Shown here: piece by piece, positions 1 to 12,500 of the stretch
How positions within the stretch are numbered: the first letter of the stretch is position 1
Layout: each line of letters starts with the position of its first letter
Made by a program: the position numbers and the translations under genes
DNA from: Antedon mediterranea
Taxonomy: Eukaryota > Echinodermata > Crinoidea > Comatulida > Antedonidae
Length of the DNA stretch: 64,000 bases
Reading direction: 5' to 3'
Assembly (NCBI RefSeq): GCF_964355755.1
Contig: NC_092680.1
Location: 12,253,001 to 12,317,000 of the forward strand
The notes under the pieces: generated by a model
Seen by the model: only the letters and a program-made list of their open reading frames with translations
Told to the model about the DNA's origin: nothing
Database searches by the model: none

Positions 1-331
1 CAAAGATATTAAAGACGTAACATTTTTTTATTACAATTATATTAATAGAAAAAGGAAGAAGCCAAACAATTTAAATTTCATTTAGCATTAAAATAAAAAG
101 TTTTCTTAAATGTCAGCTATAGATTGTGAGTATAATGTATTATTGCCTGCTACCTTCATTTTCTTGAAGGAAGAAATAAATGTTAAGTTGAATTTGAATT
201 GAATTTTAAACCATGTGAAGTTACCATGAATCACTCGATCCTAATTACTATAATGAAGATATTACATATTTTAATATTTGATTTTTGTGTATTGTACTCT
301 TCTTTTCATTTTTTTAAAAATAATTGTTTAG

Positions 332-546
332 TGCTGTTAGCCATTTACAATTGAAGCTTGCTGGCTCCACGTTAAGACACTACCTGTGCTCCTTTGTGAA
401 AATATTGGACTACATTTCAATATACGAATCTAAATCTGTTTCGCTTGCCGAAATATACAAGTGCAAAGATGCATGCAAAGGCCTGAGCAAAGCTCTCAGA
501 AAACGCATTTCTGAAGAGAAGGCCAAAAAGCACGAAGAAATTGAAG
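332..546 (+). CDS. gene 1, first visible exon
   Basis: Acceptor ..ttgtttag ends at 331 and donor gtaaca starts at 547. The frame is open throughout and ends in phase 1. It encodes a basic, helical segment including STLRHYLCSFVKILDYIS and a Lys/Glu-rich end (SEEKAKKHEEIEG). An alternative acceptor lies at 339-340. Confidence 0.65.
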
Positions 547-3500
547 GTAACATCTACTGAATTAAAGTTTTTCTTTTCATCAAATGTTTGAAAGTCATAT
601 TATTTAAATTGAAATAATAATAATAATATGTTTTAATTTTCTTTTAAGGTGATCTAGTTTCGGCGGACGAACAATCCCATTATCTCAGAAAATCTGAGAA
701 AACAATTAAAAGCATAGTTGGTATGTTTTTTTATATATTATTTCTTTATCCATAAAATGTATTGATAATCATAAGATTTATCATATTGTATGTTATTAGG
801 TAAAGACTAGGAGAAACTAGGAGAAATAACTATAACTAACCTTAATCCTAGCTTATTTAGTCATTGTGTTAGTAAAGGTAATTAGGTATAGGTAAAATGT
901 TGATTATGATATTGTTCTAAGGTTCACCTGTATTTACCAGGACAAGGTCACTATGTAAATGATCAAAATCCTTTTACTAAACTAAGTACAGTAGTAGTTA
1001 ATTGATTTCCAAGTACCCTTAATCTATCTGGGTGCATTCTTGCACAATATTATTATGGTTGTCTGGCTGGCTATCCTTTTACTTTTACTATTGATATATA
1101 AAAATGTAGTATGTTACCTTTTATTTCAGGCATTGGATGATTGGCAATTTTAATTTTATTAAATTAAACTAGGAGAATGGGAAAAGTAAACTATTTTAAA
1201 GGCAAAAATATTCACACATAATTTTATAATAAATAAATAACCTTATTTCTGAACATTTACATCTAGTTCAAATCCTGATGTGTCATACATCATCCACTCA
1301 ATAACTGTGTATTTAATTTTTAATATTTTGTTTTAGTGGTTTATAGAATGTGTTAATCCATGCTAATCACTAAAATCTATTTCTTTTATAGAATACTATC
1401 ATAGCTCAGCTGGTAGAGCATCGGCACTCTTGTTGAAAGTCTCAGGTTAAAATCCTGATGTGGCATACACTTTCATATTAACATCATCCACCAGATAACT
1501 GCATGCATGTTTTTTTTTTGTTTAGTAGTTTATAGAATGTGTTTGTGTGTTTATTTTACTTTAATTTAATCTATGCTAATCACTCAGATTCAAATCCTGA
1601 TGTGGCATACACTTTCATATTAACATCATCCACCAGATAACTGCATGCATGTTTATTTGTTTAGTAGTTTATAGAATGTGTTAATCCATGCTAATCACTA
1701 AAATCTATTTCTTTTATAGAATGCTATCATAGCTCAGCTGGTAGAGCATCGGCACTCTTGTCGAAGGTCTCGGGTTCAAATCCTGATGTGGCATACACTT
1801 TCATATTAACATCATCCACCAGATAACTGCATGCATGTTTATTTGTTTAGTAGTTTATAGAATGTGTTTGTATGTTTGTTTTATTTTAATTTAATCTATG
1901 CTAATCACTCAGATTCAAATCCTGATGTGGCATACACTTTCATATCTAACATCATCCACCAGATAACTGCATGCATGTTTATTTATTTAGTAGTTTATAG
2001 AATGTGTTTGTGTGTTTGTTTTATTTTAATTTAATTTATGTTAATCACTCAGATTCAAATCTGATGTGGCATACACTTTCATATTAACATCATCCACCAG
2101 ATAACTGCATGAATGTTTATTTGTTTAGTAGTTTATAGAATGTGTTTGTATGTTTGTTTTATTTTAATTTAATCTATGCTAATCACTCAGATTCAAATCC
2201 TGATGTGGCATACACTTTCATATTAACATCATCCACCAGATAACTGCATGAATGTTTATTTGTTTAGTAGTTTATAGAATGTGTTTGTGTGTTTGTTTTT
2301 TTTAAATTTAATCTATGCTAATTTTTCGGATTCAAATCCTGATGTGGCATACACTTTCATATTAACATCATCCACCAGATAACTGCATGCATGTTTTTTG
2401 TTTAATAGTTTATAGAATGTGTTAATCCATGCTAATCACTAAAATCTATTTCTTTTATAGAATGCTATCATAGCTCAGCTGGTAGAGCATCGGCACTCTT
2501 GTCGAAGGTCTCGGGTTCAAATCCTGATGTGGCATACACTTTCATATCTCACATCATCAACCAGATAACTGCATGCATGTTTATTTATTCAGTACTTTAT
2601 AGAATGTGTTTGTGTGTTTATTTTTGTTAATTTAATCTATGCTAATCACTCGGATTCAAATCCTGATGTGGCATACACTTTCATATCTAACATCATCCAC
2701 CAGATAACTGCATGCATGTTTATTCGTTTAGTAGTTTATAGAATGTGTTTCAGTTTTTGTTTATTTTAATTTAATCTATACTAATTTTTCAAATTCAGAT
2801 GTGACATACACTTTCATATCTCACATCATCCACCAGATAACTGCATGCATGTTTATTTGTTTAGTAGTTTATAGAATGTGTTTGTGTGTTTGTTTTATTT
2901 TAGTTTAATCTATGCTAATTTTTCAGATTCAAATCCTGATATGGCATACACTTTCATATCTCACATCATCCACCAGATTACTGCATGCATGTTTATTTGT
3001 TTAGTAGTTTATAGAATGTGTTTGTGTGTTTATTTTACTTTAATTTAATCTATGCTAATCACTCAGATTTAATTCATGATGTGGCATACACTTTCATATC
3101 TCACATCATCCACCAGATAACTGCATGCATGTTTATTTATTTAGTAGTTTATATAATGTGTTTGTATGTTTGTTTTATTTTAATTTAATCTATGCTAATC
3201 ACTCAGATTCAAATCCTGATGTGGCATACACTTTCATATTAACATCATCCACCAGATAACTGCATGCATGTTTTTGTTTAGTAGTTTATAGAATGTGTTA
3301 ATCCATGCTAATCACTAAAATTTATTTCTTGTATAGAATGCTAACATAGCTCAGCTGGTAGAGCATCGGCACTCTAGTCGAAGGTCTCCGGTTCAAATCC
3401 TGATCTGGCATACACTTTCATTTTTATTTTGTTTTAGTAGCCACGCAATCCCGGGAGACGGCTGTAAGAGCCCACAATCTTATAGCAGCAAACCGTCAAC

Positions 3501-6500
3501 TCGGGAGAAGTGGGGTAAGATTTAATTTCTGTCTAAAATGTTTGTATCCCGAAAGATGTTTATTTTTTATTGAAACATAACATAATATAAAGAATATATC
3601 TAACACTTTAATAATTAGCAATCAACAAGAAAACAAACATTGCATCTATTAACTAAAATTTTACTTTACTTTTTTTAATGTGCTATGTACACTTTTTCAG
3701 AATATAAATGAAACTGCTGATGTCCAGGTAAGGATGGCCATTACTTTCATATAAAAAACAAAAGAATGCAAACTGTATAATTTATGTGTTTTATAAATGC
3801 TGTATAACTACCAATTAAAGGAACACAATTTCGCATCTTAAATCATTTTAATATTAAGCTTTTATTATCCCAAATGCAATACATACTTCACTTTAAGGTA
3901 TATCTTTTCTAGGTTGCATTTTCAAGTGTGGAGGACACCATAGATGAAATGCTGGTAAGATACAATTTTCACATAAATATATATTTTTCCAGTGTCCATT
4001 TATTTACAGGACTGAATTCTATGTAATCATTATTATTATCTTGTATACCTCTTTACGAATAATGAAACAAGTAATGGTATTATGTACAATATTATTTTAC
4101 ATTCACCAGGAAATTTCTCAAGCACATGCGAATGAAGCGCCATCATCTGTAAGTATTCAATAATTGTTAATAAGGACACATTTGTAAAGCATCAAACTAA
4201 TATTGCCAGACCACACTCCAGTCCACACTCTTTTTAATTGGTACTGCAATATATGGTCAACGTTGATGTAGTATTTTTAAACAATTTGTATGAGTACTGT
4301 ACATTATCGTTTTAGTACTGCAGTATGATTCCTTGGGTGATGGTAGGATTTTGAGTCTCCCAATATATTGCACTAATGTTTTTACCAGGTCAGCAAAGTT
4401 TCCTGGTATATTTGGCTTTACTGTACTTGTTTAATTAGTTTTTATTTCAGGTCAGCAAAATGTCCCTTGTACTTGTATGGACATTCTTTAACTGTTTTTA
4501 TCAGGTCTTGGTATCTCAAAAAACAGGAAAATGTTTACTTTTTAAATTTGCACATTACTCTTTGTATTCTCTAGTTTGTATGCTTAGTTAATTTATTTAT
4601 ACAAACTAATTTGAGGCCTCCCCAAGATAACTTCTGTAGTTTCTAAAGTAATTGTTCAAATCCTCACTTTGCAGTTGTATATTGTTTAAATGTAGTAGTT
4701 TTCAGAATGATTTTTCCATACTAAATATCAACATCTTCTTCTGTTATAGAATGCTATCATAGCTCAGTTGGTAGCTTAGTAGTTTATAGAATGTGTTTGT
4801 GCTTTTTTTTTTATTTAATCTATACTAATTTTTCAGATTCAACGCCTGATATGGCATACACTTTCATATCTCACATCATCCACCAGATAACTGCATGCAT
4901 GTTTATTTGTTTAGTAGTTTATAGAATGTGTTTGTGTGTTTGTTTTATTTTAGTTTAATCTATGCTAATTTTTCAGATTCAAATCCTGATGTGGCATACA
5001 CCTTCATATTAACATCATCCACCAGATAACTGCATGCACGTTTTTTGTTTGTTTAGTGGTTTATAGAATGTGTTGATCCATGCTAATCACTAAAATCTAT
5101 TTCTTTTATAGGATGCTATCATAGCTCAGCTTGTAGAGCATCGGCACTCTGGTCTCGGGTTCAAATCCTGATGTGCCATACACTTTCATATTAACATCAT
5201 CCACCAGATAACTGCATGCACGTTTTTTGTTTGTTTAGTGGTTTATAGAATGTGTTAATCCATGCTAATCACTAAAATCTATTTCTTTTATAGGATGCTA
5301 TCATAGCTCAGCTGGTAGAGCATCGACACTCTTGTCTCGGGTTGAAATCCTGATGTGGCATACACTTTTATTTTAACATCAACCACCAAATAACTGCATG
5401 CATTTTTAGTTTTGTGTAGTACTGAGTTTATAGAATGTGTTTATTTTATTTTAATTTAATCTATGCTAATCACCCATAATCAAATCCATATGTGGCATAC
5501 AATTTCATATTAACATCATCCACCAGATAATCTTACAAGCACTTTAATTACTCCTGGTATTATTGTCATTATTATTGTTATCTAAAACATCAATACAATT
5601 CTCATTTGAAATACTTAAAGTACATTTTCTGTAAAACTTATTTCACCTATTAATTTGACTTTATTATTTTTCTACTTTCAATATAACTAGTCTGTAAGCC
5701 ATCCTCTAAGCAAACATGGCCCAAAGTCGAAATTCGACAACCAAGACGTTATGGACGCTGTATTTAAATTGTTTGGCAGACAAATAGAAGAGGGTCATGT
5801 GCCAAAAAGAACAGTATGTTTAATGTTTATGTATTATCTATTTAATTGTAATAATCACCATCACATTATTAAATACAATTTTTATTTTTTTTTGTAGGCA
5901 AGAGAAGTCTATAACAAAAATCCAGTTCTCCATTACTATGAATTTAAACAGTTATATGACAAAATGAGGAGGATCCATCCAAAGGTAGGTTTATGTTTTT
6001 AATTTCAGTGGCATGCAGTAGCAAGAAATTATTTAAAAGCATTGCAAGTTTTCTATAGAACTATGAAGATTTGCAAATACATAGTAGAATAATCAGTGAA
6101 TTGTCTAGTCAAAATGTAGTTGATTAGTCAGTAACAGTTTAGAGAATTTAAACTGTAAATACATAGTAGAATAATCAGTGAATTGTCTAGTCAAAAGGCA
6201 GTTGATTAGTCAGTAACAGTTTAGAGAATTTAAACTGCAAATACATAGTAGAATAATCAGTGAATTGTTTAGTCAAAAGACCGTTTATTATTCAGTAACA
6301 GTTTAGAGAATTTAAACTGCAAATACATAGTAGAATAATCAGTGAATTGTCTAGTCAAAATGTAGTTGATTAGTCAGTAACAGTCTAGATAATTTAAACT
6401 GCAAATACATAGTAGAATAATCAGTGAATTGTCTAGTCGAAATGTAGTTGATTAGTCAGTAACAGTTTAGAGAATTTAAACTGCAAATACATAGTAGAAT

Positions 6501-9500
6501 AATCAGTGAATTGTTTAGTCAAAAGTAGTTGATTAGTCAGTAACAGTTTAGATAATTTAAACTGCAAATACATAGTAGAATAATCAGTGAATTGTCTAGT
6601 CGAAATGTAGTTGATTAGTCAGTAACAGTTTAGATAATTTAAACTGCAAATACATAGTAGAATAATCAGTGAATTGTCTAGTCAAAAGTAGTTGATTAGT
6701 CAGTAACAGTTTAGATAATTTAAACTGCAAATACATAGTAGAATAATCAGTGAATTGTCTAGTCAAAAGTAGTTGATTAGTCAGTAACAGTTTAGATAAT
6801 TTAAACTGTGTGTAAATAGTACAATAATCAATGAATTGTCTAGTCAAAATACAGTTGATTATTCAGTAACAGTTTAGAGAATTTAAACTGCAAATACATA
6901 GTAGAATAATCAGTGAATTGTCTAGTCAAAATGTAGTTGATTAGTCAGTAACAGTTTAGATAATTTAAACTGCAAATACATAGTAGAATAATCAGTGAAT
7001 TGTCTAGTCAAAAGTAGTTGATTAGTCAGTAACAGTTTAGAGAATTTAAACTGCAAATACATAGTAGAATAATCAGTGAATTGTCTAGTCAAAATGTAGT
7101 TGATTAGTCAGTAACAGTTTAGGGAATTTAAACTGCAAATACATAGTAGAATAATCAGTGAATTGTCTAGTCAAAATGTAGTTGATTAGTCAGTAACAGT
7201 TTAGGGAATTTAAACTGTGTGTAAATAGTAGAATAATCAGTGAATTGTCTAGTCAAAAGACCGTTTATTATTCAGTAACAGTTTAGATAATTTAAACTGC
7301 AAATACATAGTAGAATAATCAGTGAATTGTCTAGTCAAAAGGCAGTTGATTAGTCAGTAACAGTTTAGAGAATTTAAACTGTGTCTAAATAGTACAATAA
7401 TCAATGAATTGTCTAGTCAAAAGACCGTTTATTATTCAGTAACAGTTTAGAGAATTTAAACTGCAAATACATAGTAGAATAATCAGTGAATTTTTTAGTC
7501 AAAAGACAGTTGATTATTCAGTAACACTTAACAGTTTAGAGAATTTAAACTGCAAATACATATTAGAATAATCAGTGAATTGTTTAGTCAAAATGTAGTT
7601 GATTAGTCAGTAACAGTTTAGAGAATTTAAACTGCAAATACATAGTAGAATAATCAGTGAATTGTCTAGTCAAAATGTAGTTGATTAGTCAGTAACAGTT
7701 TAGATAATTTAAACTGCAAATACATAGTAGAATAATCAGTGAATTGTCTAGTCGAAATGTAGTTGATTAATCAGTAACAGTTTAGAGAATTTAAACTGCA
7801 AATACATAGTAGAATAATAAGTGAATTGTCTAGTCAAAAGTAGTTGATTAGTCAGTAACAGTTTAGATAATTTAAACTGCAAATACATAGTAGAATAATC
7901 AGTGAATTGTCTAGTCAAAAGTAGTTGATTAGTCAGTAACAGTTTAGATAATTTAAACTGTGTGTAAATAGTACAATAATCAATGAATTGTCTAGTCAAA
8001 ATACAGTTGATTATTCAGTAACAGTTTAGAGAATTTAAACTGCAAATACATAGTAGAATAATCAGTGAATTTTTTAGTCAAAAGACAGTTGATTATTCAG
8101 TAACAGTTTAGAGAATTTAAACTGCAAATACATAGTAGAATAATCAGTGAATTTTTTAGTCAAAAGACAGTTGATTATTCAGTAACAGTTTAGAGAATTT
8201 AAACTGCAAATACATAGTAGAATAATCAGTGAATTTTTTAGTCAAAAGACAGTTGATTATTCAGTAACAGTTTAGAGAATTTAAACTGCAAACACATAGA
8301 ATAATCAGTGAATTGTCTAGTCAAAAGACAGTTGATTATTCAGTAACAGTTTAGATAATTTAAACTGCAAATACATAGTAGAATAATCAGTGAATTGTCT
8401 AGTCAAAATGTAGTTGATTAGTCAGTAACAGTTTAGATAATTTAAACTGCAAATACATAGTAGAATAATCAGTGAATTGTCTAGTCAAAAGACAGTTGAT
8501 TATTCAGTAACAGTTTAGAGAATTTAAACTGTAAATACATAGTAGAATAATCAGTGAATTGTTTAGTCAAAAGACCGTTTATTATTCAGTAACAGTTTAT
8601 AGAATTTAAACTGCAAATACATAGTAGAATAATCAGTGAATTGTTTAGTCAAAATACAGTTGATTATTCAGTAACAGTTTAGATAATTTAAACTGCAAAT
8701 ACATAGTAGAATAATCAGTGAATTGTTTAGTCAAAAGACAGTTGATTAGTCAGTAACAGTTTAGGGAATTTAAACTGTGTGTAAATAGTAGAATAATCAG
8801 TGAATTGTCTAGTCAAAAGACCGTTTATTATTCAGTAACAGTTTAGATAATTTAAACTGCAAATACATAGTAGAATAATCAGTGAATTGTTTAGTCAAAA
8901 GACAGTTGATTAGTCAGTAACAGTTTAGGGAATTTAAACTGTGTGTAAATAGTAGAATAATCAGTGAATTGTCTAGTCAAAAGACCGTTTATTATTCAGT
9001 AACAGTTTAGATAATTTAAACTGCAAATACATAGTAGAATAATCAGTGAATTGTTTAGTCAAAAGACAGTTGATTAGTCAGTAACAGTTTAGGGAATTTA
9101 AACTGTGTGTAAATAGTAGAATAATCAGTGAATTGTCTAGTCAAAAGACCGTTTATTATTCAGTAACAGTTTAGATAATTTAAACTGCAAATACATAGTA
9201 GAATAATCAGTGAATTGTTTAGTCAAAAGACAGTTGATTAGTCAGTAACAGTTTAGAGAATTTAAACTGTGTGTAAATAGTAGAATAATCAATGAATTGT
9301 TTAGTCAAAATACAGTTGATTATTCAGTAACAGTTTAGAGAATTTAAACTATGTGTAAATAGTAGAATAATCAATGAATTGTCTAGTCAAAATACAGTTG
9401 ATTATTCAGTAACAGTTTAGAGAATTTAAACTGCAAATACATAGTAGAATAATCAGTGAATTGTCTAGTCAAAATGTAGTTGATTAGTCAGTAACAGTTT

Positions 9501-12500
9501 AGAGAATTTAAACTGCAAATACATAGTAGAATAATCAGTGAATTGTCTAGTCAAAATGTAGTTGATTATTCAGTAACAGTTTAGATAATTTAAACTGTAA
9601 ATACATAGTAGAATAATCAGTGAATTGTTTAGTCAAAAGACCGTTTATTATTCAGTAACAGTTTAGAGAATTTAAACTGCAAATACATAGTAGAATAATC
9701 AGTGAATTGTCTAGTCGAAATGTAGTTGATTAGTCAGTAACAGTTTAGAGAATTTAAACTGCAAATACATAGTAGAATAATCAGTGAATTGTCTAGTCAA
9801 AAGTAGTTGATTAGTCAGTAACAGTTTAGATAATTTAAACTGCAAATACATAGTAGAATAATCAGTGAATTGTTTAGTCAAAAGACAGTTGATTATTCAG
9901 TAACAGTTTAGAGAATTTAAACTGCAAATACATAGTAGAATAATCAGTGAATTGTTTAGTCAAAAGACAGTTGATTATTCAGTAACAGTTTAGAGAATTT
10001 AAACTGCAAATACATAGTAGAATAATCAGTGAATTGTTTAGTCAAAAGACAGTTGATTAGTCAGTAACAGTTTAGAGAATTTAAAATCCAAATACATAGT
10101 AGAATAATCAGTGAATTGTCTAGTCAAAATGTAGTTGATTAATCAGTAACAGTTTAGAGAATTTAAACTGTAAATACATAGTAGAATAATCAGTGAATTG
10201 TTTAGTCAAAAGACCGTTTATTATTCAGTAACAGTTTAGAGAATTTAAACTGTAAATACATAGTAGAATAATCAGTGAATTGTTTAGTCAAAAGACAGTT
10301 GATTATTCAGTAACAGTTTAGAGAATTTAAACTGTAAATACATAGTAGAATAATCAGTGAATTGTTTAGTCAAAAGACAGTTGATTATTCAGTAACAGTT
10401 TAGATAATTTAAACTGCAAATACATAGTAGAATAATCAGTGAATTGTCTAGTCAAAAGTAGTTGATTAGTCAGTAACAGTTTAGAGAATTTAAACTGCAA
10501 ATACATAGTAGAATAATAAGTGAATTGTCTAGTCAAAAGACAGTTGATTATTCAGTAACAGTTTAGAGAATTTAAACTGCAAATACATAGTAGAATAATC
10601 AATGGACTGTATAGTCAAAATGTAGTCAGTAACAGTTTAGATAATTTCCAAGGATATCCTTATAACCCTTTTTAAAAATTGGAGTCACTTGTGCCACCTT
10701 CAAGTCATCATGAAAAACACCTGTGACAAGTTATAAGTTAATAATATATGTTAATGGCTTTGCAATAACAATAGATGAATCCTTAATTAATCTAGCAGAT
10801 AACTGGTCATGTCAAGTGGACTTTTTTATATCTATATTTCTTAATAATTCTTTAAATTCTAAAACAGGTTTCCAAAATAAAAGAGGAACTAATTGAATTT
10901 TTCAAATAATCATTGGAACTTTTTTGAGAACAATCAATCTTGCTTGCTAATTTCTGCCGATATTTACAAAATAATCATTAAACAAGTCGGCTTTTTGTTC
11001 ATTGGAATTACATTCAATATTAACATCATTTAATGATTCTTTAAGTTTATCTGGAATAATTGCATGAACAGTCTGACTTTTGCCTTTAAGAATACTATTT
11101 ATAATTCCCCCATGTTTTAGTAGTATTACTTTTTGTTTTTTACTTTTCATAAACAAATCACCATTTAAACCATGGAGTTATATTTACTCCATGTTTAAAC
11201 AAAACGTGTGTGGTTTTTTAGATATTAGTTGCTTAGTTGATTTAAACAAAACATGTGTCATGATTTAATCAGTAATTGTTGAACTGATTTAAACCATGGA
11301 GTTATATTTACTCCATGTTTAAACAAAACATGTGTGGTTTTTTAGACATTAGTTGCTTAGTTGATTTAAACAAAACATGTGTCATGGTTTAATAAGTAAG
11401 TGTTGAACTGATTTAAACAAAACATGTGTCATGGTTTAATCAGTAATTGTTGACCTGATTTAAACAAAACATATGTCATGGTTTAATCATTAATTGTTGA
11501 CCTGATTTAAACAAAACATGTGTTGTGGTTTAATCAGTTTGCTTAGTTGATTTAAACAAAACATGTGTCATGGTTTAATCAGTAATTGTTGAACTGATTT
11601 AAACCATGGAGTTATATTTACTCCATGTTTAAACAAAACATGTGTGGTTTTTTAGACATTAGTTGCTTAGTTGATTTAAACAAAACATGTGTCATGGATA
11701 AGTAATTGTTGACCTGATTTAAACAAAACATATGTCATGGTTTAATCAGTAATTGTTGACCTGATTTAAACAAAACATGTGTGGTGGTTTAATCAGTTTG
11801 CTTAGTTGATTTAAACAAAACATGTGTCCTGGTTTAATCAGTAATTGTTGAACTGATTTAAACCATAGAGTTATATTTACTCCATGTTTAAACAAAACAT
11901 GTGTGGTTTTTTAGACATTAGTTGCTTAGTTGATTTAAACAAAACATGTGTCATGGATAAGTAATTGTTGACCTGATTTAAACAAAACATATGTCATGGT
12001 TTAATCAGTAATTGTTGACCTGATTTAAACAAAACATGTGTGGTGGTTTAATCAGTTTGCTTAGTTGATTTAAACAAAACATGTGTCCTGGTTTAATCAG
12101 TAATTGTTGAACTGATTTAAACCATAGAGTTATATTTACTCCATGTTTAAACAAATCATGTGTGGTTTTTTAGACATTAGTTGCTTAGTTGATTTAAACA
12201 AAACATGTGTCATAGTTTAATCAGTAATTGCTGACCTGATTTAAACAAAACATGTGTCATGGTTTAATCAGAATTGTTGAACTGATTTAAACAACATATG
12301 TACTGTGGTTATTTAGGGTATGTCCAGACTCTTGGCCTAACACTTAAATTGTTACAAAACCATTGGTGTTGAAAAAGCTGTATATGGTTTTGACCGTTCA
12401 GTTAGGAACCTTCTACATCAATCTAATTTCGTTATAAATTTAGTAGTACCAACCCTGCCTATTATTTCATTTATCCGTGGCATTGGATATGCATTTTTTT

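Larger units (their letters stand above)
1260..3425 (+). repeat. tandem array of tRNA-derived units inside an intron
   Basis: About 15 units, most ~140-150 bp, sharing a core of ..CATCATCCACCAGATAACTG.. , GCATGCATGTTTATTTGTTT and TAGTTTATAGAATGTG. In most units the start is only the tRNA 3' half (TTCAAATCCTGATGTGGCAT, holding the B box). Four units carry a complete tRNA-like sequence with A box TAGCTCAGCTGG and B box GGTTCAAATCC. All units point the same way as the host gene. The array ends just before the exon at 3438. Confidence 0.9.

Noticed and set aside
1722-1795. Functional tRNA-Lys gene
   Set aside because: The anticodon loop has six bases and the acceptor stem is incomplete, and the unit is part of a tandem repeat.
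6596-7999. Two nearly identical 83-codon open frames on the minus strand
   Set aside because: They fall entirely within the 82-bp minisatellite and repeat the unit's translation; unit length near a multiple of three keeps the frame open.
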